Below, piece by piece: positions 14,951-24,840 of a stretch of 39,920 nt of DNA. A program made the position numbers and the translations under genes. The stretch covers positions 1 through 39,920 of the forward strand of contig JAFUGA010000032.1 in assembly GCA_017469625.1 (NCBI GenBank), written 5' to 3'. Position 1 is the stretch's first letter, and each line of letters begins with the position of its first letter. This DNA comes from Bacteroidales bacterium (GTDB taxonomy: Bacteria > Bacteroidota > Bacteroidia > Bacteroidales > P3). The notes below the pieces were generated by a model. It did no database searches, had not been told where the DNA came from, and worked only from the letters and a program-made list of their open reading frames with translations.

Positions 14951-16250
14951 ATACTATCTCTGCTACAGTATAAGTAGAACCTCCTACAAAGACTAAATCA
15001 TTTGCTGAACTTTTTTCTGCATCTTTCTGAGCCATACGCAAAGCCCTTTTCACAGACTTATATACTTTGAAAACAAAACCAGCATCTTTCATCTTCTTTT
15101 CAAGTATATTCACATCTAAAGCACGAGGTATATTTGCCTGACAAAGATAATAAACAGCATCTTTTGGTAACATAGATATTTCTTTATCAATATCTTTGTC
15201 ATTTACAACACCAAAAACAAATCTTAACTTATCATACTTCTCTTTTTTCAACTGATGAAGTACGTATTGCAAACCATCTTCGTTGTGTCCCGTATCACAA
15301 AGAGTGCGAGGTTTAGAGTTAATTTCTTGCCATCTACCATTAAGAGGAAAATTCTTCATAAGGTTTTCTATACCTCTTTTTATATCTTCCTTGTTTATGC
15401 TATACTTTCCACTTTTATTCAAAACCTCTATGGTTTGTAAAACTCCCAAGATATTTTTCAACTGATACTCACCACTCAAAGGGCATTGTATCCTTTCTAA
15501 AAATAGTTCTTTTTCTCTATAAACATCAAAGACAAGTTTATTTCCCATATACTGAACATTGGAAACAGAATATCTTTCATCAGCAAAATATATAGGAGCA
15601 TTCTTTTCTTGTGCTTTTTGTATGAAAACGTGTTTTATTTCCCTCTGTGTTTGAGATATAACTACAGGAACACTCTCTTTGATTATACCTGCTTTTTCCT
15701 GTGCTATCTTTTCTATAGTATCTCCCAAGAATTGCGTATGGTCAAAAGAAATATTTGTTATAAGGCTAACCTCTGGTGTTATTACGTTGGTAGAATCCAA
15801 CCTTCCACCCATTCCAACCTCAACAACGGCAGTATCTACTTTCTTTTTCTCAAAATATTTGAAAGCCATAGCCACCATTATTTCAAAAAAAGATGGTTGT
15901 ATTCTTTCTATCTCTGAAGTATATCTTTGTATAAAACCACTAACATATTGTTTAGAACACATCTTTCCATCTACTACTATTCTTTCTCTAAGGTCTTTAA
16001 GATGCGGAGAAGTATGCAATCCTGTTCTTACTCCACTTTCCTTGAGTATAGAGGCAATAAAATGGGACGTTGAACCCTTTCCGTTCGTTCCTGCTATATG
16101 AACAGAATGGAACTTCAAATAAGGATTGCCCAAACTCTTCATCAACTCTACTGTATTATTTATATCTACTTTATAGGCTGCATTTCCTATGCGATGAAAC
16201 ATAGGTAAAGCAGAATAAAGGTATTTTATAGTATCTGAATATTTTGTCAT
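14949..16250 (-). CDS. folC: Dihydrofolate synthase / folylpolyglutamate synthase
   Basis: 433 residues from the ATG at 16250. A longer frame from 16301 would run across the promoter region shared with thiL and lacks homology at its start. Mur-ligase fold: ATP loop VHIAGTNGKGSTSHF (~50), the FolC signature SFDHTQFLGDTIEKIAQEKA (~180), and C-terminal domain with DTGHNEDGL and FVFGVVNDKD. The enzyme adds glutamate to dihydropteroate and/or tetrahydrofolates in the cytoplasm; whether it does both cannot be told by eye. It is transcribed away from thiL from overlapping promoters. Confidence 0.92.
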   Translation of the reverse strand: MTKYSDTIKYLYSALPMFHRIGNAAYKVDINNTVELMKSLGNPYLKFHSVHIAGTNGKGSTSHFIASILKESGVRTGLHTSPHLKDLRERIVVDGKMCSKQYVSGFIQRYTSEIERIQPSFFEIMVAMAFKYFEKKKVDTAVVEVGMGGRLDSTNVITPEVSLITNISFDHTQFLGDTIEKIAQEKAGIIKESVPVVISQTQREIKHVFIQKAQEKNAPIYFADERYSVSNVQYMGNKLVFDVYREKELFLERIQCPLSGEYQLKNILGVLQTIEVLNKSGKYSINKEDIKRGIENLMKNFPLNGRWQEINSKPRTLCDTGHNEDGLQYVLHQLKKEKYDKLRFVFGVVNDKDIDKEISMLPKDAVYYLCQANIPRALDVNILEKKMKDAGFVFKVYKSVKRALRMAQKDAEKSSANDLVFVGGSTYTVAEIV

Positions 16251-16282
16251 TTTTCTTTTTTTATTTACTTTTGCAAAAGATA
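16243..16282. promoter_or_regulatory. Overlapping divergent promoters of folC and thiL
   Basis: Plus strand: TTTG (16243-16246), 19 bases, TACTTTTG (16266-16273), a full match for thiL. The minus strand of 16274-16282 reads TATCTTTTG, a -7-like element for folC with one extra base. Together they form the near-palindrome TACTTTTGCAAAAGATA. The thiL -33 box lies inside the folC start region. Confidence 0.6.
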
Positions 16283-16305
16283 AACGTAAAAACTTGTTCA
16301 AAATT

Positions 16306-17337
16306 ATGGATAACCTAACAGATTTATCTCAAATAGGTGAATTTGGTTTAATATCAAAACTTACTGAAGGTACAAATATAAAGAATTCTTCAACTCTTTT
16401 TGGTATAGGAGATGATTGTGCTGGCTTGTCTTACAAAGATAAAATTGTGCTTGTTTCTACCGATGCTATGATAGAAGGAATACATTTTGACATGACTTAT
16501 TCCCCACTGAAACATCTTGGCTATAAGGCTTGCGTTACAAATTTCTCTGATGTATATGCTATGAATGGCACACCAAGGCAAATACTTATATCCTTATCTG
16601 TAAGTAGCAAATATTCCTTAGAGGCTTTGGAAGAACTGTATGCAGGTATAAAACTTGCCTGTGAAAGATATGGAGTAGATATTGTAGGAGGCGACACCAC
16701 AAGTGCAAAACAAGGTATGCTCATTTCTATAACCGTCATAGGCGAAGCAAATAAAGAAGAGGTTGTAAAACGTTCTGGTGCGAATATCAATGACCTTGTA
16801 TGTGTAACAGGAGATTTGGGCGGAGCGTATGCAGGTTTGTTGGTTTTGCAAAGAGAAAAGGTAAGTTTTATGGCAAATCCTAACTCTCAGCCTGATATTT
16901 CTGCTTACGACTATGTTCTTCAGAGGCAACTAAAACCAGAAGCACAAAAGACTACTATAGAATGGTTCAAATCCAAAAACATAATCCCTACCTCTATGAT
17001 AGATATTTCAGATGGTCTTGCTTCAGAACTCTTGCATATATGTAAGGCAAGCAAAAAAGGTTGCGAACTATATATGGAGAAAATACCTATAGACTACCAG
17101 ACCGCAAGAACATTAGAAGAGTTTAAGATATTACCGGAAACAGGGGCTTTGAATGGTGGTGAGGATTATGAGTTACTCTTTACCGTAAGTCAAAAAGATT
17201 ACGACAAGATAAAGGACGAGAAAAATATTAGCATAATAGGATATATTACAGAAGAGAACAGAGGTTGCAAACTCGTTACTCCGCAAAATACAACTATGGA
17301 TTTGAAAGCACAAGGTTTTGACCACTACAAACAATAA
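16306..17337 (+). CDS. thiL: Thiamine-monophosphate kinase
   Basis: 343 residues from the ATG at 16306, just after the promoter. PurM-like fold with the expected ThiL motifs: GIGDDCAGL (~25), VSTDAMIEGIHFD (~45), VGGDTTSA (~125), GDLGGAYAGLLVL (~165), MIDISDGLASEL (~230) and LNGGEDYELLF (~280). It phosphorylates thiamine monophosphate to the coenzyme thiamine diphosphate, which KorB next door uses. It starts a run with the HAD phosphatase (11 bases later) and the FtsB-like gene. Confidence 0.95.
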   Translation: MDNLTDLSQIGEFGLISKLTEGTNIKNSSTLFGIGDDCAGLSYKDKIVLVSTDAMIEGIHFDMTYSPLKHLGYKACVTNFSDVYAMNGTPRQILISLSVSSKYSLEALEELYAGIKLACERYGVDIVGGDTTSAKQGMLISITVIGEANKEEVVKRSGANINDLVCVTGDLGGAYAGLLVLQREKVSFMANPNSQPDISAYDYVLQRQLKPEAQKTTIEWFKSKNIIPTSMIDISDGLASELLHICKASKKGCELYMEKIPIDYQTARTLEEFKILPETGALNGGEDYELLFTVSQKDYDKIKDEKNISIIGYITEENRGCKLVTPQNTTMDLKAQGFDHYKQ

Positions 17338-17348
17338 AAAGAAGTATT

Positions 17349-17975
17349 ATGATAAAAAATCTTATTCTTGATATGGGAGGAGTAATTCTCGGGGTGGATT
17401 ACAGTAAGGTATTTACAGGGTTTAAAGCCTTAGGAGTGGATAACCTTGAGCATTTTTTTACACAACAAACACAAATTCCCTTAGTAGATAAGTTTGAGGT
17501 AGGAGAAATAAGTAGCGAAGAGTTTAGAGAAGGTGTAAGAGAGATAACTCAAAAAAATCTCTCGGATAAAGATATAGATTTAGCATGGAATTCTATGGTA
17601 CTTCTGCCACGAAAAGAAGATATACTCTTTATACAAGAGGAGAAAACGAAATATGAAGGTGTTTATCTGTTTTCAAATACCAATGCTATACATTTAAAGT
17701 ACGTAAAAGATTTGTTTTTAAAAACTATGGGCTTTGACGTGTTTAAAGAACTCTTTACAAAGGTTTATTTCTCCAATGAGATACACGAGAGAAAACCAAA
17801 CCTTTCTTCCTTTAACTATGTTATAGATGACGCAAAACTAAACAAAGAAGAAACAATGTTTATAGACGATACACCACAAAACGTCTTAGGGGCAGAGAAA
17901 GCAGGCATACATTCTGCTTTGCTTCCAGCAGGTAAAACATTAAGAGATTTAAAACAAGAAGGGATATTACTATGA
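17349..17975 (+). CDS. HAD-superfamily phosphatase (subclass IA)
   Basis: 208 residues. Motif I ILDMGGVILGVD (nucleophile Asp; second acidic position replaced by Gly, as in the DxGGVL group), helical cap at ~15-90, motif II LFSNTNAIH, motif III Lys in HERKPNLSSF, motif IV MFIDDTPQNVLGAEKAG. This group dephosphorylates small phosphorylated metabolites; the substrate is unknown. It overlaps the next gene by 4 bases (ATGA) and follows thiL by 11 bases, so the three are likely co-transcribed. Confidence 0.88.
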   Translation: MIKNLILDMGGVILGVDYSKVFTGFKALGVDNLEHFFTQQTQIPLVDKFEVGEISSEEFREGVREITQKNLSDKDIDLAWNSMVLLPRKEDILFIQEEKTKYEGVYLFSNTNAIHLKYVKDLFLKTMGFDVFKELFTKVYFSNEIHERKPNLSSFNYVIDDAKLNKEETMFIDDTPQNVLGAEKAGIHSALLPAGKTLRDLKQEGILL

Positions 17976-18313
17976 TAAATTGGAAAGAGATTTGGCAAAA
18001 GATTGTGGCTTTTTTCAAAAAGCCTTACGGAAAGTACATCATCGCTTTGGTACTCTTTTTTATGTTATTGTTTTTAATGAAAGACAACAATCTAAGGTAC
18101 TATAAAAAACTTAGAAAGCAGAGAGTGGAGTTGGAACAAGAGAAACAAACCTATAAAGATGAAATAAAACAAGATAGTCTTAACACTATAAAACTTCAAA
18201 AAAACATACACGAAGTAGAAAAGTTTGGCAGGGAAAAATATATGATGAAAAAGCCAAACGAAGATATTTACATCATAAAACCAAAATCTGAAGATACTAC
18301 ACGAAAGAAATAA
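17972..18313 (+). CDS. FtsB/DivIC-like septum formation initiator
   Basis: 113 residues. Short cytoplasmic N-terminus, one membrane segment (YIIALVLFFMLLFLM, ~24-38), then a periplasmic coiled coil (KKLRKQRVELEQEKQTYKDE, ~45-75) and the characteristic EVEKFGREKYMMKKPNEDIY box near residue 90. Family members join FtsL and FtsQ in the divisome. It overlaps the HAD gene by 4 bases. 62 bases separate it from pckA, including a T-rich run that could be a weak terminator. Confidence 0.85.
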   Translation: MINWKEIWQKIVAFFKKPYGKYIIALVLFFMLLFLMKDNNLRYYKKLRKQRVELEQEKQTYKDEIKQDSLNTIKLQKNIHEVEKFGREKYMMKKPNEDIYIIKPKSEDTTRKK

Positions 18314-18375
18314 TTTTTTTTATTTTTTTACGTTCTTATAGCAGTAATTTTTAAAGTTAATAAATCCAAAATAAG

Positions 18376-19980
18376 ATGAACAATATTGATTTAACAAAGT
18401 ACGGAATTATAGGCAATACAGAGATTGTTTATAATCCAACATACGAAGTACTTTACAACGAAGAAACAAGACCAGAACTTGAAGGCTATGACAAAGGTCA
18501 AGTAACAGAACTTGGTGCTATAAATGTTATGACAGGTATTTATACAGGTCGCTCTCCTAAAGATAAATACATTGTTGTAGATGAAAACTCTAAAAAAAAT
18601 GTATGGTGGAATACAGAAGAATATCCTAATGACAACCACCCTGTAAGCGTAGATGTTTGGAACAAATGCAAAGAGATAGCAACAAAACAACTAAGCAATA
18701 AACGTTTGTTTGTTGTTGATGGTTTCTGTGGTGCAAACAAAGATACAAGAATGAAAATCCGTTTTATAATGGAAGTTGCTTGGCAAGCACATTTTGTAAC
18801 TAATATGTTCATTCGCCCACAAAACCAAGCAGAGTTTGACCAAGAACCTGACTTTATCGTTTATACTGCATCAAAAGCAAAGGTAGATAACTACAAAGAA
18901 TTAGGTCTTAGAAGTGAAACAGCGGTTATGTTCAACGTAACAAGCAAAGAACAAGTCATACTTAACACTTGGTACGGTGGAGAGATGAAAAAAGGTATGT
19001 TCTCTATGATGAACTACTATCTTCCTTTGAAAGGAATAGCATCTATGCACTGTTCTGCCAACACAGATTTAAATGGCGAAAATACTGCTATTTTCTTCGG
19101 TCTTTCTGGCACAGGAAAAACTACTCTATCTACAGACCCTAAACGTTTTTTGATAGGTGATGACGAACACGGTTGGGACGACAACGGAGTATTTAATTTT
19201 GAAGGTGGTTGCTATGCAAAAGTTATCAATTTGGATAAAGATGCTGAACCAGATATTTACGGTGCTATACGTAGAGATGCTCTTTTGGAAAATGTAACTG
19301 TAGCAAACGATGGTACTATAGACTTTGCAGATAAATCTGTAACAGAGAATACCAGAGTTTCTTACCCAATATATCATATCAAAAACATAGTTCGTCCTAT
19401 CTCTCACGCACCTGCTGCAAAACAAGTTATCTTCTTGTCTGCCGATGCTTTTGGAGTATTGCCTCCTGTTAGCATATTGGACGAAGAACAGACTAAATAC
19501 TATTTCCTAAGTGGCTTTACAGCAAAGCTTGCTGGTACAGAGATAGGCATAAAAGAACCTGTACCTACTTTCTCTGCTTGTTTCGGACAAGCCTTTTTGG
19601 AACTTCACCCTACAAAATATGCAGAAGAACTTGTAAAACGTATGAAACTTTCAGGAGCAAAAGCATATCTTGTAAATACAGGCTGGAACGGAACAGGTAA
19701 ACGTATATCTATAAAAGATACAAGAGGTATAATAGATGCTATACTTGATGGTTCTATAGACAAAGCCCCTACAAAACAAATACCTTATTTCCATTTCACT
19801 GTACCTACAGAACTTAAGGGTGTAGATACTAATATACTTGACCCAAGAGATACTTACAAAGATGTACAAGAATGGGAAACAAAAGCCAAAGATTTGGCAG
19901 AAAGATTTGTAAAGAACTTTGTAAAATACGAAAACAACCCTCAGGGAAAAGAATTAGTAAAAGCAGGACCTCAACTATAA
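18376..19980 (+). CDS. pckA: Phosphoenolpyruvate carboxykinase (ATP)
   Basis: 534 residues, the normal length. Motifs: RSPKDKYIV near residue 60, kinase-1a loop [13 protein letters not shown] (~236-248), kinase-2/metal site [11 protein letters not shown] (~258), and [11 protein letters not shown] (~435). It interconverts oxaloacetate and PEP with ATP/ADP and CO2. In many anaerobic Bacteroidetes it runs toward oxaloacetate, conserving ATP on the way to succinate; this direction is inference. A strong hairpin terminator follows 33 bases after the stop. No full-consensus promoter seen in the 62-base gap before it. Confidence 0.97.
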   Translation: MNNIDLTKYGIIGNTEIVYNPTYEVLYNEETRPELEGYDKGQVTELGAINVMTGIYTGRSPKDKYIVVDENSKKNVWWNTEEYPNDNHPVSVDVWNKCKEIATKQLSNKRLFVVDGFCGANKDTRMKIRFIMEVAWQAHFVTNMFIRPQNQAEFDQEPDFIVYTASKAKVDNYKELGLRSETAVMFNVTSKEQVILNTWYGGEMKKGMFSMMNYYLPLKGIASMHCSANTDLNGENTAIFFGLSGTGKTTLSTDPKRFLIGDDEHGWDDNGVFNFEGGCYAKVINLDKDAEPDIYGAIRRDALLENVTVANDGTIDFADKSVTENTRVSYPIYHIKNIVRPISHAPAAKQVIFLSADAFGVLPPVSILDEEQTKYYFLSGFTAKLAGTEIGIKEPVPTFSACFGQAFLELHPTKYAEELVKRMKLSGAKAYLVNTGWNGTGKRISIKDTRGIIDAILDGSIDKAPTKQIPYFHFTVPTELKGVDTNILDPRDTYKDVQEWETKAKDLAERFVKNFVKYENNPQGKELVKAGPQL

Positions 19981-20012
19981 TAACATAATATTTATTATAA
20001 TAAATCCTTATT

Positions 20013-20044
20013 CAACGCTATGGAAACTATGTTTCATAGCGTTG
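20013..20044 (+). terminator. Terminator of pckA
   Basis: CAACGCTATG pairs with CATAGCGTTG, extended by GAAAC/GTTTC with one bulged G, loop TAT, followed by a T-rich stretch. Confidence 0.85.
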
Positions 20045-20054
20045 ATTTTGTTTT

Positions 20055-20222
20055 CTAAAACTTTATTATAATTTTCTATCTCTTTGTTTTATTTTTGTAG
20101 AACTTCGTTTTATTTTTGTAGAACTTTGTTTTAGAATTCTATCTCTTTGTTTTAATTTTCTCTTTCTTCGTTTTAGAAAATTCTTTCTTTGTTTCGCTGG
20201 CGTAAAACTTCGTTTTATTTTT
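20055..20222 (+). repeat. 21-bp repeat array C (8 units)
   Basis: Eight units in exact 21-bp register after the pckA terminator, with the core CTTTGTTTTA or CTTCGTTTTA. The stretch from here to 20440 is AT-rich, has further degenerate copies of the core (near 20325 and 20398) and a segment (20271-20379) also found next to array D. No gene. Confidence 0.9.
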
Positions 20223-20443
20223 CCATTTTTTATTTTACTTTTGTAAAAACTTAATGTTTTTTAAATTTTTAGTGTTCTAAATTACCTTAAAGTTTGTTTC
20301 ACTTCTTCCCTTTCTTTGTTTTACGAGTAAAAATTCTAAAAAAAACTCTTAAAACTTTGTGAAAACTGTTCTATTTTCCCATTTCAAAGACCATGAAACT
20401 TTGTTTTAAAATTATTTTTTTGATAATTTTATGTACTATTTTC

Positions 20444-20472
20444 TTGTTTTATTATTTTTTTGTGTAATTTTG
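20444..20472 (+). promoter_or_regulatory. Promoter of the phase-variable surface protein gene
   Basis: TTG (20444-20446), 18 bases, TAATTTTG (20465-20472), 34 bases before the ATG at 20507. Confidence 0.65.
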
Positions 20473-20506
20473 CAGTTTAATTATTCAAATAAATTATTAA
20501 CAAAAT

Positions 20507-23500
20507 ATGAAAAAACTAACACTCGGGACTGTTGGCCTTCTGTTGTCATTTGCGTTTACAATAGGCTATACTCACAGTCAAACCATAACACGAAACAGTA
20601 GTTCTGTGTATGAAAGTTCGCAGGAGACACCGGGGGCATCTCCTGTAGAGAACTCCGTTCTCTATAATTCCATTTATAATACTACCCCCCCCCCCGTCAA
20701 TATTAAAAGCCATAACATCAGGCAATTACACCTTTAGTGGCGGTGAAGGAACACCGACAAATCCTTTCTTAATTTCTACTCCAGAGGATTTAATAAACCT
20801 TTCTATTGCTGTAAATAATAAAAGCCAATATAATAGAACTGGAGCAAATAATCGATACTATTATGATGCCAGTTACAAACTTACGAATGATATAGATATG
20901 GGGGCTCCTGTTCAAGGTCCTTTTATTATTTGTACTAAAACTGTAACTACTAATAAATACGACTACACTACGCAAACAATTCTTACTCAACAATATTTCA
21001 TACAAGTTACTGGTGATTTTCCTTACACTTTTGACAGGATGACAAATGGCGGTGATGTTTCAGGCACTGTTACTATAGAAAGTGAAACAGATGTCAAGTC
21101 CTACACTCGTAACAATATACCTGCAAATGGATATACCACTAATTTTGAATACAAATACTATGGCAATACTCCTTTAGCTCAATCGGCACTTATGTCACCT
21201 ATAGGATATATGTCATTCTATAGGACGACAGGAAGTGAGGTCTTAACGACAGATGCAACTATTTCCCAACCTTTTGCTGGTGTGTTTGACGGGGATAATC
21301 ATACCATTTCAAATTTCGAATTAGTTGCTGCATCTTCCACTGCTGCGTTATTCGGATATGTTAGCAATACAGATAACAAACCTGCTGAGATAAAAAATCT
21401 TAATGTTAATAATGCCAATATTGCTTCTACCGATAACAATTTTGCTGGTGGTATTGCTGGTGTAATAAATTATGCTACAGTAACAAATTGTATGACAACA
21501 AATTCTACTATCATAGGTGAAAGAGCTGCAGGAATTGCATCCTCTTTGTCTTTTTACACAAGGACTAATGTTTCTAATGGTTCTATATCCGGTTGTACAT
21601 CTGCAAATAATGTTTTAAGAGGAACAACGTATGCTGGAGGTATTGCGGGACGTAGTATAGATGGTGTCAACAAAATAAATGACTGTGTTTCTATCAATAA
21701 TGATGTAAGTGCAGAGCATTCAGGACCAATTACAGGCTCTACCACTGACACAGGTAATAACACTGTTATAAATCCTGAAGATATGACAGGAAACAGTTTC
21801 ATAAGTATTATACTTAGTTTGTCACAAGGCAATATACCAGATTTTTGTTTTACAAACGATGGAGTTGCTTTCAATAAAAACAATTCTGCTGATGCTGTCA
21901 AACTTGCTCGTCTTAAAGAAGAATTAAACGGTACTCGCCCAATAACAGAAAACATTGTTTTGCCTAATGCTACACAGATAGACGATTTCATTTCTTCTAT
22001 ACGAAATCCTAATGTAGATAGTTTATGTGCCGTTTTATACGCTCAGGCTATTGAGTTTTCAAACACAAACGTTACAGTTACAGGTGCTATTTCAGCTTCT
22101 AATGCATTTAATGGCACCAATGGTGTATCTCGAAACAGATGGGTGTACAGTAACGGTACTTATACTCAACCACAAGGTTCTACCACTAACCAACAAACAC
22201 AATATTATTTTAAAGTTACTGAAAATGGGGTAGATACTTACTATAAATATAAGAATTCTACATCTAATTGGAATAATCCTCGTTTTACCAAAGCAACAGG
22301 TGGAACATCGTCTTATAACGTAAATAGTAGTGAAATGGGTTATCAATATATGCATCCGGGTTGGGACAGTTATACCAATGATTTAAAAAATAACAAGAGA
22401 AATATTATCAATAATTTAACAAGTGCTCAAACTCTTGAAACTATTAACAGTCTGCCAGATTATTACAAACTTACAGCAGAAGGAACAGAGGCAAACCCTA
22501 TTGTAGTGGATGTGTCTCAAGGTGGAGGAATTTATGATAAAGGAGGACAATTAGGTGATAGGATTGTTAAGTTACAAAAAACTCTTTCTCTACAAAATTG
22601 GAATGCTTTAGGTATTACAAAAATAGAAGAGATGGGCGTAGATTGGAGAGATTCTATTTTGGACAAAAAAGTCAATTTTCTTGGTAACACTGAAGAATAC
22701 AACGATATGGCGGTTGTAGATTGGGACTATGAACAAAATAATTGGGGTACTAATTATATGCTTGCTAATGACACTTTGCCTTATGGTAAAGGTATATTTG
22801 TTTGGACTTACAACACTGCGCACCCTTTGACAAATGAAGACAATTGGAATTATACTACCACCACCTCTAATCAACCTATACTTTACCAAACAGGAAAAGT
22901 TAAAGTTTATGCAGATATTGAGGCTACCAATACTGAGATAAGAAATTATATCTCTGCTTTGGAAAATACAGGCTCTGCTAATGGTTCTGGTGCAAATACA
23001 GGAAAATGGTTTTTAATCTCTAACCCTTATATCGCTAAAATGGATATTGCTCAAATAATTAGCGATTTGACAAACAACAATGAGGGTACTGCTTTGCAAG
23101 GAAACTGTATATATAAATACAGAGTAGATGCTATGGGCAATGGTTCTTTCCAAGAATACTCTTCTACTGCTAATATTTATGCTGGTGATGCATTCTTTGT
23201 TGCTATTGCACAAGGTTCAAACAAACTATCTGGTAGCGTAACAGACAAAGCACTTTGGGGTCGTGATTATGAAGCCGTAGCAACTGTTTCTAATAACAAA
23301 TCTGCAAGAAACAAAGCACAAACAAATTCTCTACCTAAAAAGATGACTTTCCTTTGTGCCGATAGCAGAAAAGGTTTATCTAAAATGACCGCTTTCAAAT
23401 ACGACAACGCAAGCAATGGTTTCGATGTAAATGATGCATACGCTATGCTTTCCACTGCAGAAAAGCATGCTGTTGAACCTTTCTTTGTTGTTGATGATAT

Positions 23501-24053
23501 TTACCTAAGACACAACGCTTTCACTTCTCTTCCTTATGAAGTACCTATTGGTTTCTCTTCTCAGAAAGAACAACAAGTTACTTTCTCTCTTGTAGGCCCA
23601 ACAGACTCTATGGAGGTTTATCTTATGGACGCTGTAGCAGATACTATCATTTGCGACCTAAAAGCTAAACACGATGTATATAACATTGAAGGAGAAGATA
23701 CTGTTTATTTCTCTACTATAGGTTCTTTTGCAACTATAGATGTTAAAGAAGGAAAGAATGAAGGTAAATATAAAATTCATTTTGGACCTTATACAGTAGG
23801 AATAGAGAACTCTCCAAATGCTGAAAAACAATTCGGAGATATAAATATCTATAACGTAAATAAGCACGTATATCTTAAAGGTGAAAACCTTAAACGAGTA
23901 CAGGTTTTAAATACTCTTGGACAGGTAGTCTTTGAAAGAGAATTGAGTGGTAATGAGTATTCATTTAAACTTAATGTTGTAAGTGGTGCATATATTGTAA
24001 AAGCACTGAACGAAGATGGATTTGCAAAGAGTGAAAAAATCATAGTACAGTAA
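20507..24053 (+). CDS. T9SS-sorted surface protein, phase-variable gene in OFF state (frameshift at C11)
   Basis: Read as one gene of about 1180 codons interrupted by a frameshift. The 5' frame (ATG 20507, signal peptide LGTVGLLLSFAFTIGYTHSQ) reaches an 11-C run at 20685-20695 and stops at 20737. The second frame is open from inside the C run to 24053, with no start of its own until an internal ATG at 20898; ten C (or thirteen) would join the frames. After the tract: DLINLSIAVNN, then GLUG-type repeats (~residues 130-280; FAGGIAGVINYATVTN, YAGGIAGRSIDG), a long middle, then the region shared with the gene at 2-1297, and a T9SS type A sorting domain at the end. Probably a surface antigen or adhesin; function not recognised. 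A lipoprotein gene follows. Confidence 0.75.
20621..20664 (+). other. Two contiguous perfect hairpins just upstream of the C tract
   Basis: CAGGAGA (20621-20627) pairs with TCTCCTG (20639-20645), loop with GGGGG at 20632-20636. Directly after it TAGAGAAC (20646-20653) pairs with GTTCTCTA (20657-20664), loop TCC. Both lie in the coding sequence, 20-64 bases before the C run. Confidence 0.6.
20685..20695 (+). repeat. Homopolymeric C11 tract (phase-switch candidate)
   Basis: Eleven C in a row inside an otherwise AT-rich coding sequence, about 60 codons into the gene. It encodes a short Pro run. The frames before and after it differ by one base. I see no other C or G run of this length in the window. 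Confidence 0.85.
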
Positions 24054-24066
24054 TGTTTCATTGTCA

Positions 24067-24102
24067 TATATCAGCGTTGCAAAGGTTTGCAACGTTGGTA
24101 TA
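24067..24102 (+). terminator. Intercistronic hairpin, copy 2
   Basis: 24067-24083 pairs with 24086-24102 (17 positions, two G-T wobbles), 13 bases after the stop codon, at the same place as in copy 1 (1311-1346). Confidence 0.6.
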
Positions 24103-24141
24103 TTTCTGTAGTGTTAAATCTTTAAAACATATATTTTTACA

Positions 24142-24834
24142 ATGAAAGCATATAAGTTTAATAAGGTTTTCTACTGTCTTTTGTGTATGGTTTGTAGTCT
24201 TGTAGTCGTATTATCTTGTAGCAAACCCGAACCATACGTAGAAGACCAACCATTAGATAAACAAGACGTTTGGACAGAGATTTCAGGAGAAATAAGAGAA
24301 ATGAACCGTACGACAAGTTTCGGTGAAGTATATTTAATGCCTTTTGTTGATTCTGTAGTAGATGTTAGGATATTGGACGATGCTATTGCTGTTGCCATTG
24401 CACAACACGAAATAAACACAATGGAGAAACTAAAACAAAAGTTTCCAAACTCTAATTATGGTATTTGGATAAAGAACTACAAAACATCTATAGAAACTAT
24501 GGAACAAAGGCACAAAATATCTGGCGATGAAATAGTGGAAAGAGCGAAACATTGGGTAGATACTATTATTCACAATCCTAATACTATTTGTTTTTCTACC
24601 GATAGTATAGGTCATTTTTCTCAAAGGGTAAAAACAGGTGAATATCTGCTATTGGCTTTAGGAAATATGGAGTTTTACCCAGAGGAATTGAACTTTATTT
24701 CTCGCAAACGTGCTATTCTAAAACAGATAAATGTAGGTGCAGATGGTGTAAATATGCTTTTATCTATTAGTACCGTATTTATAAACAAAGAAAACGGAGA
24801 TATAAAAACTATGGATATACTCAACCAACTTTAA
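24142..24834 (+). CDS. Predicted lipoprotein partner of the T9SS surface protein, copy 2
   Basis: 230 residues. Signal peptide (VFYCLLCMVCSLVVVLSC) with lipobox VLSC, then SKPEPYVEDQ; acylation and membrane anchoring expected. Paralogue of the 1386-2072 product: shared blocks EVYLMPF, DDAIAVA, AKHWVDTI, NPNTICF, GHFSQRVKTGEYLLLALGNM and KENGDIK. The GHFSQ-to-GEYLLL stretch resembles a carboxypeptidase-regulatory-like strand pair (inference). Its place after a T9SS cargo gene in both cassettes suggests the two products cooperate. Its signal peptide follows the hairpin by only ~40 bases, with no obvious promoter, so it may depend on read-through from the surface protein gene. Confidence 0.8.
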   Translation: MKAYKFNKVFYCLLCMVCSLVVVLSCSKPEPYVEDQPLDKQDVWTEISGEIREMNRTTSFGEVYLMPFVDSVVDVRILDDAIAVAIAQHEINTMEKLKQKFPNSNYGIWIKNYKTSIETMEQRHKISGDEIVERAKHWVDTIIHNPNTICFSTDSIGHFSQRVKTGEYLLLALGNMEFYPEELNFISRKRAILKQINVGADGVNMLLSISTVFINKENGDIKTMDILNQL

Positions 24835-24840
24835 TTGTAG

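Noticed and set aside
15679-16101. 140-codon plus-strand frame opposite folC
   Set aside because: Shadow of the well-supported folC gene, with no independent evidence.
14949-16301. folC start at 16301
   Set aside because: The added N-terminus crosses the shared promoter region; the ATG at 16250 follows a -7-like element and precedes the family-like start.
21554-21991. 145-codon minus-strand frame inside the surface protein gene
   Set aside because: Antisense shadow of a Thr/Ala/Asn-rich coding sequence; no promoter and no recognisable protein.
20898-24053. Independent gene starting at the ATG at 20898
   Set aside because: The same frame is open ~200 bases upstream to the C tract with protein-like sequence, and the start lacks a signal peptide that a T9SS cargo needs; the 76-codon frame at 20507 supplies it.
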